A stretch of DNA of 64,000 nt from Aquibium sp. A9E412 (GTDB lineage: Bacteria; Pseudomonadota; Alphaproteobacteria; Rhizobiales; Rhizobiaceae), in assembly GCF_030398335.1 (NCBI RefSeq), contig NZ_JAOAOP010000010.1, positions 20,488 through 84,487 of the forward strand. The letters run 5' to 3'. This document shows, in pieces, positions 28,625 through 36,092 of the stretch (position 1 is the stretch's first letter; each line of letters starts with the position of its first letter). The notes beneath the pieces are model-generated. The model worked only from the letters and a program-made list of their open reading frames with translations. It made no database searches and was not told the DNA's origin. The position numbers and the translations under genes were made by a program.

Positions 28625-28807
28625 ATGAACGTCGAACGCCCGCGTTCAATGCTGAATGCTGCGACTAACATTCGCGGTTTATTCCGACTTCGCCATACGA
28701 ACCTCTTCGTCCGCGACCCCGACGCGCTGTGCGAGCGCACGCTGATGATCTCGGCGGTAGCCGCCATCTTCGGCGTGTCGGTTCTGCGTGTGCTCATTGG
28801 GGGCTAA
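28625..28807 (+). CDS. Small hypothetical ORF next to the tRNA
   Basis: 60-codon frame with a possible C-terminal membrane segment (LMISAVAAIFGVSVLRVLIGG). No recognised family and no clear ribosome-binding site; an overlapping minus-strand frame of similar length exists. Coding status uncertain. Confidence 0.25.
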   Translation: MNVERPRSMLNAATNIRGLFRLRHTNLFVRDPDALCERTLMISAVAAIFGVSVLRVLIGG

Positions 28808-28876
28808 TCGACGTCGTGTTCTGTCAACTTCCTGGGAGCCAAAGCGGTTGTTTCCCAAGCTCCGGCTGGTGCGTGC

Positions 28877-29671
28877 TCAGTAGAATTCATCAAGTAGCCG
28901 GTAGAAGGCCGCTCGGTCGGAATCAAAATCGCTGATGCCATAGTGACCGAGGAACGGCTTGACCCATTCGCGACCGAGCTCCTCGGCGATGTCCCGTGTG
29001 GTCAATGCTAAATCCTGACAGCGGTCTGCTAACCCCAGGCGGCCGCAATCGATGACGCCGGAGAAGCGGCCGCTCTCTACCATAACATTTGGCAGACAAG
29101 CGTCGCCGTGCGTGACTACCAAGTTCTCACGAAGCGGCTTGCGGGCTTGCAGCCGTGCAAACAGCTCAGTCGGCCCAAGACCCTGATGCTCATCATCGAG
29201 ATCATCCTGATCTACCAGGCCGGCCTCCATTCGCGCCCGTGCCAGCTCGATGCGGTGCTCTGCTCTATGATCAAACGGGCAGGTCGTCGGGTCGAGTTGA
29301 TGAAGCTGGCGCAAGACGGCGGCCATCATCGCCACTTTCTCCTCCGCACCCATCGAGGCCGAAAGCAGGTTTTCGCCGGGCACCGCGCTCAGCAGCAGCC
29401 AATCCCGCTCCTGTTGGTGGACCTCAGCAAGCACCTGTGCGCAGGGCAGGCCGGTCGTTGACAGCCAGCGCAGCCGCGCTGCCTCTTCTTGTAGTTCGCT
29501 CAACAAGCCGGCTGGCTCGGTTTTCACGAACAGAACCCGTCTGCCTGGTGCCTCAACGCGGAATACCGCCGCTTCCGAGCCGCCGACTGTTTGCTGGGTC
29601 CAGGTGTAGCTGGCCAGCTTTTCCTTCCAGGCCATTGGGGCTTGGGTCAAAACACGTTCTTCTTCCAACAT
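28877..29671 (-). CDS. APH(3')-II-like aminoglycoside phosphotransferase
   Basis: 264-residue kinase of the family that phosphorylates the 3'-OH of kanamycin/neomycin-type aminoglycosides. It aligns end to end with APH(3')-IIa, including [14 protein letters not shown], the catalytic loop [11 protein letters not shown] (Asp near residue 189), the metal-binding [11 protein letters not shown] and the C-terminal RLLDEFY (F in the classical enzyme). The start at 29671 reproduces the family length exactly; the frame extends 52 codons upstream without homology. It lies at the left end of the island next to two gene fragments, suggesting past transfer. Activity is inferred from intact motifs. Confidence 0.9.
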   Translation of the reverse strand: MLEEERVLTQAPMAWKEKLASYTWTQQTVGGSEAAVFRVEAPGRRVLFVKTEPAGLLSELQEEAARLRWLSTTGLPCAQVLAEVHQQERDWLLLSAVPGENLLSASMGAEEKVAMMAAVLRQLHQLDPTTCPFDHRAEHRIELARARMEAGLVDQDDLDDEHQGLGPTELFARLQARKPLRENLVVTHGDACLPNVMVESGRFSGVIDCGRLGLADRCQDLALTTRDIAEELGREWVKPFLGHYGISDFDSDRAAFYRLLDEFY

Positions 29672-29834
29672 ACTTCCAAGTAGAAACAGGATCTGGCTCT
29701 CGGTGCAACTACTGTGACACTGCTCGTCCAAGCCTTCCGGCAAAGAGGTGAGCGCGGCCTGAGCAAGAATCCATATTGATGTTTCCGTTACTGCATCGTT
29801 CCGCGGCAACTCTTTGGCAACCTCCATTCCTCAT

Positions 29835-30047
29835 TTAGGGGACGAAGCAGCCCATGGCGGTCGGGATCGAGTGCAGTTCGTTCAGGAAGGCCGCTAAATC
29901 CGTTGCCAGGATCCGCTGCTTTTCGTAGTTCAACCCCGAAATGTCCTGCAACGGCTCTCCTGCGAGTTTGGCATCAACTGAGACGAGGTGTTCGCCAGCC
30001 TTCCGCAATTCCATTCCCGGAACGGGCGCGGATAGAGATGGGCGCAC
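29835..30047 (-). pseudogene. Fragment of an APH-like phosphotransferase
   Basis: 70 codons containing AGEPLQDISGLNYEKQRILA and TDLAAFLNELHSIP, typical of the end of the N-lobe and start of the C-lobe in phosphotransferases of the APH superfamily. The catalytic HxD loop is absent and the frame stops right after the fragment. It belongs to a different subfamily from the adjacent intact gene. Confidence 0.6.
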
Positions 30048-30054
30048 AGCTCGC

Positions 30055-30342
30055 CTATTCCTGTTTTGACGCTGCCATATTTGTTGCAGAGATCAGTGCG
30101 CAGGCTGAAACGACAACCAGCATCCCAAACGCAACTTGGTATGCCGACCCTGGGGTCGAGATGTCGACCTGCTCAATGACAGCCACCACCGCAATCGCGC
30201 CGACTGCACCTCTAATGCGTTGGGCAACATTGATCAACGTCGCTGCGTCGCCGGTTTCGGTTTTGTCGACGACGCGCTGTTGTCGCGTGTCGGTGACGTC
30301 AGGCGCCGCGCGGGCTTCACCGGCGCGGCATGGTTGATTCAT
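30055..30342 (-). pseudogene. Fragment of an MFS (DHA2-type) efflux transporter
   Basis: The C-terminal part reads TLINVAQRIRGAVGAIAVVA and YQVAFGMLVVVSACALISA, resembling the last two membrane helices of 14-TM DHA2 major facilitator transporters. The 30 residues before this have no similarity to the family, and the rest of the transporter is missing. Confidence 0.5.
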
Positions 30343-30439
30343 AAAGGCGCGGCGCTATCAAATGCCGCGTCGTCGTCCGAGAGCGCAAACTCAAGCGGAA
30401 CAGCTTGAATAACCGTTCGAGAGAACGCTCTGTCGCCGA

Positions 30440-31714
30440 TCATTTCGCCGGTAGACGAGATGAGATGGACTGGATCACACCAATTGCGCCTTGCGGATCC
30501 CGGTTGGCAAGCACGGCGACCACGTAGCCGGAGTCCGGAAAAATCAGCAGCTGTCCATAGATGCCCGGGGCGCCACCATTGTGGCCGACCACCCTCACAC
30601 CATCCCCCGAAAGCTCGTCGCTAAAGCCGTAGGCATATCTGGAAGAACCCATCGAAGCGACCTTGCCGGCGATTAAAAGCTCTGTGTGCTCTTCATCCAG
30701 CAGCTTATTTTCTCTGAGCGCTGTGGCGAAGCGGATGAGATCGCCGACAGTCGAGTACCCGCCACCTGCTGGTCCACCTCGATATGGCAAGGAATCGGTG
30801 TTCGGCCGCAACGGCGGCAGTTGCCCGCCAACAGGGTGCCCGCTCAGCCTCTCGCCGGGCGGAACGCGGGTGTAGCCGATCGCGGTTTTCGGCGGCAGTT
30901 CGCTTACCGGGTAATTGTCCGTCGAGTTCATGCCCGCCGGCTGAAAGATGTGCTTGCGGACATAGTCGAAGTAGCTTTCCCCGCTTACTGTCTCGATGAT
31001 GCGTCCGAGCAGGATGAAGCCGTAGTTGCTGTATTCCCAACTGCTCCCCGGTTCGAAGCGGGGGGAGCGTTCGCCGAACAGGGCGATGAAGTCTTCCGGT
31101 TCCGTCAGGTCCTCGCGATTGGCGTTGAAGAGCTCGATTTCATCCGGCCCGAAGATGTTTCCAGCTCCCGCCGTATGAGTCAGCAACTGATGGATGGTTG
31201 CCGCGGCCATCGCCTCGTTCGGATAATCCGGGAGGTATGCTGAAAGCGGATCGTCGAGGCTAACCCGGCCGGCCTGCACCAATTGTAGAATGGCGGTCCC
31301 GGTGAACATCTTGCCCATCGAACCGATGCCGAAAGCCGTGTCGACATCATTGGGGATCTGCCTTTCGATGTCAGCGCAACCTTTGGCCTTCGCAAATATC
31401 GTCTCCCCGTCTCTGGAGACCATCACAGCGCCAGCGAACATGTCGGCCGCCGTCTGCCGATCCAGTTCCTCCGCAAGTGCGGCGATCGCTTCCGATTCCG
31501 TCACGCGTTCGGCGACGCGTCCCTGCCCTGCACCGCCAACGACCCGCTCGCCACGTTGCAGATTGTCAGGCGGGGCGCTCGACGGCTGATCGGGGCCGTT
31601 GCGCGGAAGGCCCGGCGGCGAGTCGCCACCAATCACCACGGGTTCGGCTGTAGCAGAGTAGGTAGTAAGGAGGCAGACCAGGGTGGCCAGTGCCAATCCA
31701 TTTAACGCCTTCAT
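30440..31714 (-). CDS. Exported serine hydrolase, class C beta-lactamase fold
   Basis: About 424 residues with a signal peptide (MKALNGLALATLVCLLTTYSATA). The penicillin-binding-protein/class C motifs are all present: SMGK near 133, YSN near 225 and HNG near 377. Such proteins include esterases, D-aminopeptidases and beta-lactamases; sequence alone does not say which. The ATG at 31714 has an AGGAAG site upstream; a GTG three codons earlier is an alternative. The 60 residues after the signal are low-complexity, proline-rich. Confidence 0.85.
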   Translation of the reverse strand: MKALNGLALATLVCLLTTYSATAEPVVIGGDSPPGLPRNGPDQPSSAPPDNLQRGERVVGGAGQGRVAERVTESEAIAALAEELDRQTAADMFAGAVMVSRDGETIFAKAKGCADIERQIPNDVDTAFGIGSMGKMFTGTAILQLVQAGRVSLDDPLSAYLPDYPNEAMAAATIHQLLTHTAGAGNIFGPDEIELFNANREDLTEPEDFIALFGERSPRFEPGSSWEYSNYGFILLGRIIETVSGESYFDYVRKHIFQPAGMNSTDNYPVSELPPKTAIGYTRVPPGERLSGHPVGGQLPPLRPNTDSLPYRGGPAGGGYSTVGDLIRFATALRENKLLDEEHTELLIAGKVASMGSSRYAYGFSDELSGDGVRVVGHNGGAPGIYGQLLIFPDSGYVVAVLANRDPQGAIGVIQSISSRLPAK

Positions 31715-31796
31715 GGCTTCCACTTCCTCGGAAATGTGATGTGAGACTCGTGCTTGGGTGGACTAGCCAAGTCCATTGAGAGGGTCATGTCGTACT

Positions 31797-32279
31797 CTAC
31801 TGATAAAGCTTCCGCAGGCTTGTCTGCAGGTAGTCCATGGCTGTCGACCACTTCGGGTCGGACCAGCGCTGCCCAATTTCCTCATCGGAAACGTTCTCAA
31901 CCCGTTGCTGCAGCCACCAGACATTTCCGTAGGGATCGCGAACGCGACCCACCTTGTCCCCGAAGGCCAGGTGCGTCACTTGGGTAATTGGCTGCGCGCC
32001 GGCGGCGACCGCTCGTTTGAACAGCTCCTCAGCGTCCTCGACGAACAGGCGAAGGAATGCTGGGGTTGGCGGCCAATCACGCATGTCGAACATTAGAATG
32101 ATCGTATTGCCGATGCGCATTTCGGCATGGCCGATGCTCCCATCCGGGTTTTGGAAGCTGCCGAGATCCTCTGCATCAAAAGCTTCCGAGAGAAAACTCA
32201 TCAGCCGGACCGTATCTTTGCCGATGATCCAAGGTGCAACCGAGGCATAGCCGGGAGGAATAATTGGTATGTTCTGCAT
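31797..32279 (-). CDS. VOC (glyoxalase/bleomycin-resistance) family protein
   Basis: 160-residue protein of the PhnB-like vicinal-oxygen-chelate group, with paired beta-alpha-beta-beta-beta modules and the C-terminal motif FGDKVGRVRDPYGNVWWLQQ. The ATG at 32279 has a GGAG site 8 nt upstream and gives MQNIPIIPPGYASVAPWI, a normal N-terminus; the longer frame is not supported. The substrate is unknown. Confidence 0.85.
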   Translation of the reverse strand: MQNIPIIPPGYASVAPWIIGKDTVRLMSFLSEAFDAEDLGSFQNPDGSIGHAEMRIGNTIILMFDMRDWPPTPAFLRLFVEDAEELFKRAVAAGAQPITQVTHLAFGDKVGRVRDPYGNVWWLQQRVENVSDEEIGQRWSDPKWSTAMDYLQTSLRKLYQ

Positions 32280-32783
32280 GAGACAATCTCCATCGGGTTT
32301 GCGAACGGCACAATGACATGGTCTGTTGCCAAATGGTGTCAGCAGAGCCAAAGGTGCTAACTTGTCACCACTGAACGTCGTCTATTCACTGCTCTGCCTA
32401 AGCGCAATCGAGACGGGAAGCAGAGCCCGCACGGCATCGGTTCCAGGGTCGACTACTACAATCGGCGGCGTCCGCATTCGGCGGCAGGACGCCCGACGAT
32501 GCCTGTGAAAGGACTGAATTGACGGGGCAACTGGCGGCGGCGGAGAAACAACTCGATCTGTCTTAGCTTAGCCGCCAACTGCCTCATCAAGCGGCACCAG
32601 CTCAGAGCCCCCGGCAGCCACCGCCATAAGCTGCGTCGCACCTGCCCAAGCCTTAGACTCCACGGTGTTTCAGTTTCCTGCCTCACTTCTACTTTGCGGT
32701 CGGCCTTTATGTGTCGGCGATCTTTGCGGCCCTGTTCGCAAGTTTTTAGGCTATCGGCGGACATTCACCGATCGGGCTGCGTT
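32280..32783. other. Intergenic stretch without a convincing gene
   Basis: 504 bp between the VOC gene and crcB. Minus-strand and plus-strand frames of up to 102 codons show no family features. A 28-codon hydrophobic plus-strand tail ending at 32749 might be debris of a membrane protein gene. Any crcB transcription terminator would be here, but no clear hairpin with a T-run was seen. Confidence 0.4.
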
Positions 32784-33164
32784 TTAAACCAGGTTGTGGC
32801 GCGTGATGGCAATCGCTCCGAGCAAGGCCCCGAGCGAGAGAGCCACTGATGTAAAGACGTACAGACCTGCCAGGAACCAAAGCCCGCGCTCGATCAGCAT
32901 CGTCGTCTCCATTGAAAAGGCGGAAAAGGTGGTAAAGCCTCCGAGAACACCGGTAGTGAGGAAAAGGCGGGCTTGTTGGGGCAAGCCGGTACGCGCTGCG
33001 AAGTACCCCACCACAACACCCATCAGGCATGAGCCAACAACGTTTATGAACAGCGTGCTGAAGGGAAAAATTCCGGGGATGAACAGCCGCTGGGCGGTGA
33101 CGTTGATGGCGTGGCGCGCCATGCCACCAAAGCCTGCACCGATGAAAATGATCAGATAATTCAT
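32784..33164 (-). CDS. crcB: Fluoride exporter CrcB/Fluc
   Basis: 126-residue membrane protein with four hydrophobic helices. Fluc signatures are clear: GAGFGGMARHAIN in helix 1, TLFINVVGSCLMG in helix 2 and GGFTTFSAFSMET in helix 3, which line the fluoride pore in the antiparallel dimer. The ATG at 33164 has a GAGG ribosome-binding site partly buried in a hairpin. Upstream lie a fluoride riboswitch and the fluoroacetate dehalogenase gene, so it probably expels fluoride released by that enzyme. Confidence 0.96.
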   Translation of the reverse strand: MNYLIIFIGAGFGGMARHAINVTAQRLFIPGIFPFSTLFINVVGSCLMGVVVGYFAARTGLPQQARLFLTTGVLGGFTTFSAFSMETTMLIERGLWFLAGLYVFTSVALSLGALLGAIAITRHNLV

Positions 33165-33188
33165 GGTTGCCTCGCTGTTGGGGCAACC
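33165..33188 (-). promoter_or_regulatory. Hairpin partly covering the crcB ribosome-binding site
   Basis: GGTTGCC and GGCAACC (minus-strand order) flank a 10-nt loop and end directly at the crcB ATG. The GAGG Shine-Dalgarno overlaps the second arm. This may be part of the riboswitch expression platform, controlling translation. Confidence 0.55.
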
Positions 33189-33242
33189 AGACCGTCGATC
33201 GCTATGCCAGCACCCATCCATCGACAGGCGAATTGCCTGTTG

Positions 33243-33294
33243 TTGTAGGAGTTATCGGCCAAGGTGGCGGTTGTCGGGAAACTCCATCCCCATC
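33243..33294 (-). promoter_or_regulatory. Fluoride riboswitch (crcB motif)
   Basis: On the minus strand: GGGGAUGGAGUUUCCC forms the first stem and loop, then ACAACCGCC-ACCUU-GGC forms the second stem, then CGAUAACUCCUAC closes. The loop GGAGUU can pair with AACUCC to form the pseudoknot, and the 3' CCUAC matches the crcB-motif consensus. It lies about 80 nt upstream of crcB, in the gap after the dehalogenase gene, so fluoride should raise crcB expression. Confidence 0.92.
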
Positions 33295-33405
33295 GAAAAA
33301 GCTGTATCCGAACGTTGGTTAGCCAGCTCGGCCAGGGCTGTCCTGCCCAGCTGCGGCAGTCCATCTTCCTGCGCCCAGGATGCCGCCGCGGGTGTCGCAG
33401 CCAGG

Positions 33406-34290
33406 TCAAACTGCCACCGTGGCGAGGAAATCCATCAGTACGTCAGCAGTCTCATCGGGATACTGATCCACGAAGAAATGCCCCCCGGGCAGCGAAGCTT
33501 CCGCAACATTTTCGCACCGCTTTCGCCATTCGCCTGGGATATCGAAGAGATGCGCCATCTGGCCGGCAGCACCAAAGAAGACCAAGGTGGGGCAGCCGAT
33601 CTTGCGATTGATATCGGCTTGATCCAGCGCCAAGTCGACTGTTGCGGCGGCTCGATAATCAGAACAGGACCCGTGGATCATATGGGGGTCCCGCCATGAG
33701 CGTCGGTATGCGGCAAGCATCTCATCATCGAAGTCGCCGATGCGCGTTGCGCCCCAGCCGACCAGGCAGGTTTCGTAGAAGAAATCAGGATTGGCGCCGA
33801 TTACCCGCTCGGGAAACGGCTCGGGCTGCGAGAGGAAGTACCAGTGCCAGTATGCGCCTGCGACACGGTGATTTGTGTCCATGAACATCGCCAATGTTGG
33901 CACGATGTCAAGCACCGCCAACGAAAGGATCTTGTCCGGATGGTCGAGTGCCATGCGATGCCCCGTTCTCCCGCCACGGTCGTGTCCGATCAAATGGAAT
34001 CGCTCTATGCCGAGTTGCTCCATCAATCCGACCTGATCGTCTGCCATGGCGCGAAAACTGTAGTTGGAGTTGTCGGGAAGGCCGTGTGGCTTGGAGGATG
34101 CGCCGTAGCCGCGCAGGTCGGAACAAACCACGGTGAAATTGGCAGCGAGTTTTGGGGCCACTCTCGCCCACATCTCCTTTGATTGCGGAAATCCGTGCAA
34201 CAGAAGAACTGGAGGGCCGTCGCCGCCAATCACGCAGGCAATGTCAACGCCGTCCACGCGCACGACTTCATTCCGAAATCCCTCAAACAT
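33406..34290 (-). CDS. Fluoroacetate (haloacetate) dehalogenase
   Basis: 294-residue alpha/beta hydrolase that replaces fluorine on fluoroacetate by hydroxyl, giving glycolate and fluoride. All key residues known from the Rhodopseudomonas enzyme RPA1163 are present: nucleophile Asp104 in GHDRGGR with carboxylate-binding Arg105 and Arg108, Asp128, the fluoride-pocket pair His149-Trp150, Tyr212 and catalytic His271. The HGFPQ oxyanion motif is at 32-36. It follows the FlK-like gene by 57 bp and precedes a fluoride riboswitch and exporter. Activity on fluoroacetate is thus well supported but untested. Confidence 0.93.
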   Translation of the reverse strand: MFEGFRNEVVRVDGVDIACVIGGDGPPVLLLHGFPQSKEMWARVAPKLAANFTVVCSDLRGYGASSKPHGLPDNSNYSFRAMADDQVGLMEQLGIERFHLIGHDRGGRTGHRMALDHPDKILSLAVLDIVPTLAMFMDTNHRVAGAYWHWYFLSQPEPFPERVIGANPDFFYETCLVGWGATRIGDFDDEMLAAYRRSWRDPHMIHGSCSDYRAAATVDLALDQADINRKIGCPTLVFFGAAGQMAHLFDIPGEWRKRCENVAEASLPGGHFFVDQYPDETADVLMDFLATVAV

Positions 34291-34347
34291 GTGATGCCCC
34301 TTGGCGGTTTCCTGCCAGCGACCCGGTCCAATCGCGGATGCTGAACG

Positions 34348-34809
34348 TCAAATTGAACGTGTGGCTTTCGCGTATTTCCAGCGTTCGCGCTTTTCGTTCG
34401 CGCGCTGAGCGAAGCGCTGAAGGTCTATAATGGCGCGGGTGTGGGTCCCCTCACCGATCAAGCCGGCCTCGTCTCGGCAAGAGACCGTGAAAAACAGCGA
34501 GTTGCTGTTGATCTCCACGAGTTTGACATCAGCCACAAAGCTCATGCCAACGGGCGTGGGCGCGAGGTGGCTGACGTTGACGTGCGTGCCGACGGTTCGT
34601 TGCTGGGGCCGGAGATAAGGACGAAGCGCTTCGATACAGGTTTGTTCAACGAAGCCGATCATCATCGCGGTGGCAAGAACCGGAGGCATGTCGCGAAAGC
34701 CGGGCCAAGTGTCATCCAACTCCGGCACGGTGTGGAAAGGAGCAACTGTGAGTCGCTCTCGTGCTCCTACCCCCACTTCAAGTGGCAAGCACTCTTTGAA
34801 CTCGTTCAT
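34348..34809 (-). CDS. FlK-like fluoroacetyl-CoA thioesterase
   Basis: 153-residue hot-dog-fold thioesterase. The catalytic set of Streptomyces cattleya FlK is conserved with exact spacing: Thr47 (T42), Glu55 (E50), Gly74 (G69) and His81 (H76), within PPVLATAMMIGFVEQTC and GTHVNVSHLAPTPVG. FlK Phe33 corresponds to Phe38, but the gate residue Phe36 is Met41 here. FlK hydrolyses fluoroacetyl-CoA and so prevents fluorocitrate formation. The ATG at 34809 overlaps the methyltransferase stop. The dehalogenase gene follows. Confidence 0.88.
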   Translation of the reverse strand: MNEFKECLPLEVGVGARERLTVAPFHTVPELDDTWPGFRDMPPVLATAMMIGFVEQTCIEALRPYLRPQQRTVGTHVNVSHLAPTPVGMSFVADVKLVEINSNSLFFTVSCRDEAGLIGEGTHTRAIIDLQRFAQRANEKRERWKYAKATRSI

Positions 34810-35561
34810 GTGATCCCCACGCGCATGTTGATCGGCCAAATCACGGGTCGCCTTCGATCTCCCCAGATGAGGTGAAGATCGTGCACAAAAGCTTCGAGGA
34901 TATCGTCTCGGCCAGCCTCATTGACCCGGTGCACAGCGGACCATGTCGAGAGGTAACCGAGAAAATCGCTCAGATCCCAAGCCCGGTCGATTTCCATTCC
35001 GGGAGTCGGTCGTTCCTCAAACGGAAATTCGAGATCGGCATAGCCTGACTCGACGAGCTTGCGCTCCGGCGGCCAGTAGCAAGCGATTTCTTCCCAATAG
35101 AAGCGCCTAAAGCGTGCGTCCAGGTCGGACGGAGCCAAGCGCGGCACTCCGTAGCTTACCAAGGCAATCACAGCCCCGTTCACGGCTACCCGGCGGACCT
35201 CGTCGTAGAAATCCGCAAGGTCGAACCAATGGGCGGATTGTGCAGCGGTAATAAGGGTAACGCTGCAATCGGGCAGCGGTAGGTTCTCGGCAGGTGCGCA
35301 AACATACTCGACACGGTCATGAGGCAGGGCGTTGCCGATCTGTTCAGTGCTCGGATCCACACCCATCACGGATTGGAAGAAGTCTGCGAGCTGATGGGTG
35401 AGCTGCCCAGTGCCGCAGCCGACGTCTACGGCTCTCGACGTATCGGGTGCCGCCTCCGCCAAGAAACGGGACAGGGAAGCCGGATATTCCGGTCTGAACG
35501 AAGCATAGCTGCGGCCGTCGCGATCAAACCAGTTCCTTGCGGATTTCGGTTCAGCCATCAT
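34806..35561 (-). CDS. Class I SAM methyltransferase, Tmt1 (trans-aconitate methyltransferase)-like
   Basis: 251-residue methyltransferase with SAM motif I AVDVGCGTGQL (about 44-54) and an acidic motif II (GVDPS). By eye the overall pattern resembles yeast trans-aconitate 3-methyltransferase Tmt1: RPEYP near the N-terminus, ITAAQSAHWFDLADF in the middle and DFLGYLSTWSAVHRV near the C-terminus. It overlaps the marR and flK-like genes at both ends (ATGA), so it belongs to the fluoroacetate operon. A substrate of the aconitate type is inferred, not shown; it could be a generic UbiE-like enzyme. Confidence 0.78.
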   Translation of the reverse strand: MMAEPKSARNWFDRDGRSYASFRPEYPASLSRFLAEAAPDTSRAVDVGCGTGQLTHQLADFFQSVMGVDPSTEQIGNALPHDRVEYVCAPAENLPLPDCSVTLITAAQSAHWFDLADFYDEVRRVAVNGAVIALVSYGVPRLAPSDLDARFRRFYWEEIACYWPPERKLVESGYADLEFPFEERPTPGMEIDRAWDLSDFLGYLSTWSAVHRVNEAGRDDILEAFVHDLHLIWGDRRRPVIWPINMRVGIT

Positions 35562-36037
35562 TGGGCATCCTTTTGGTGGTTGGCGGCCTCTTTGAGTCGT
35601 GCCCCAAAACCTTGTCGCTCGAGCGCTTGCGCGGTGTCGGTGAGAACCTGAAGAAGCGGATGCCCAACCTCCGCCTCCAGATCTCCAATGGCCGAAAACG
35701 TAACCGCCCAGTGGGGCTCAAGTCTCTTCAGCAAATCCTTCCCTGTTCGGGTCAGGTGCAGTCCGGTCTTGCGCCCGTCGTCCAACTGGTGACGTGCCAG
35801 AATGCCGTCTTTCAGCATCAGCGAAACTGTCTGGCTGATCGCGCCCTGCGTGAGGGTACTGCGCGCAGTTATGTCGGTCACCGTTTCGGCGCCCGCACTC
35901 ATCGCGCGAAGAACGGGGGTGTACCGTGGGCGGTATTGGAGGCCGATGTCGCGGTAATGCTCCTCTGCGCCCTGATCGACCAACTCGCCGACGTAGCGGA
36001 GCAATTCGCCCAAACCGGGTTTCACTTTCGAACTCAT
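35558..36037 (-). CDS. MarR-family regulator of the fluoroacetate operon
   Basis: About 159 residues with a winged helix: TVTDITARSTLTQGAISQTV as helix-turn-helix, then DGRKTGLHLTRTGKDLL as wing. First gene of the leftward operon; its stop overlaps the methyltransferase start. A perfect dyad lies 14 bp upstream of its ATG, so autoregulation is likely. The ATG at 36037 is preferred to a GTG two codons upstream. The ligand is unknown. Confidence 0.88.
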   Translation of the reverse strand: MSSKVKPGLGELLRYVGELVDQGAEEHYRDIGLQYRPRYTPVLRAMSAGAETVTDITARSTLTQGAISQTVSLMLKDGILARHQLDDGRKTGLHLTRTGKDLLKRLEPHWAVTFSAIGDLEAEVGHPLLQVLTDTAQALERQGFGARLKEAANHQKDAQ

Positions 36038-36050
36038 AGACACCCAATTA

Positions 36051-36064
36051 CATTAGTGCTAATG
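36051..36064. promoter_or_regulatory. Candidate operator between marR and lysR
   Basis: CATTAGTGCTAATG is a perfect 6-bp inverted repeat with a 2-bp centre, midway in the 55-bp gap between divergent marR and lysR genes. Size and AT-rich arms fit a MarR-type operator that could control both directions. Confidence 0.6.
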
Positions 36065-36092
36065 CGATTGCAAGACCGGCAGATCCGAAGAC

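Noticed and set aside
29672..29827. N-terminal 52-codon extension of the APH(3') gene
   Set aside because: Alignment with APH(3')-II begins exactly at the codon at 29671 and the extra residues show no similarity.
32456..32764. 102-codon minus-strand frame between the VOC gene and crcB
   Set aside because: Arginine-rich, without ribosome-binding site or family likeness.
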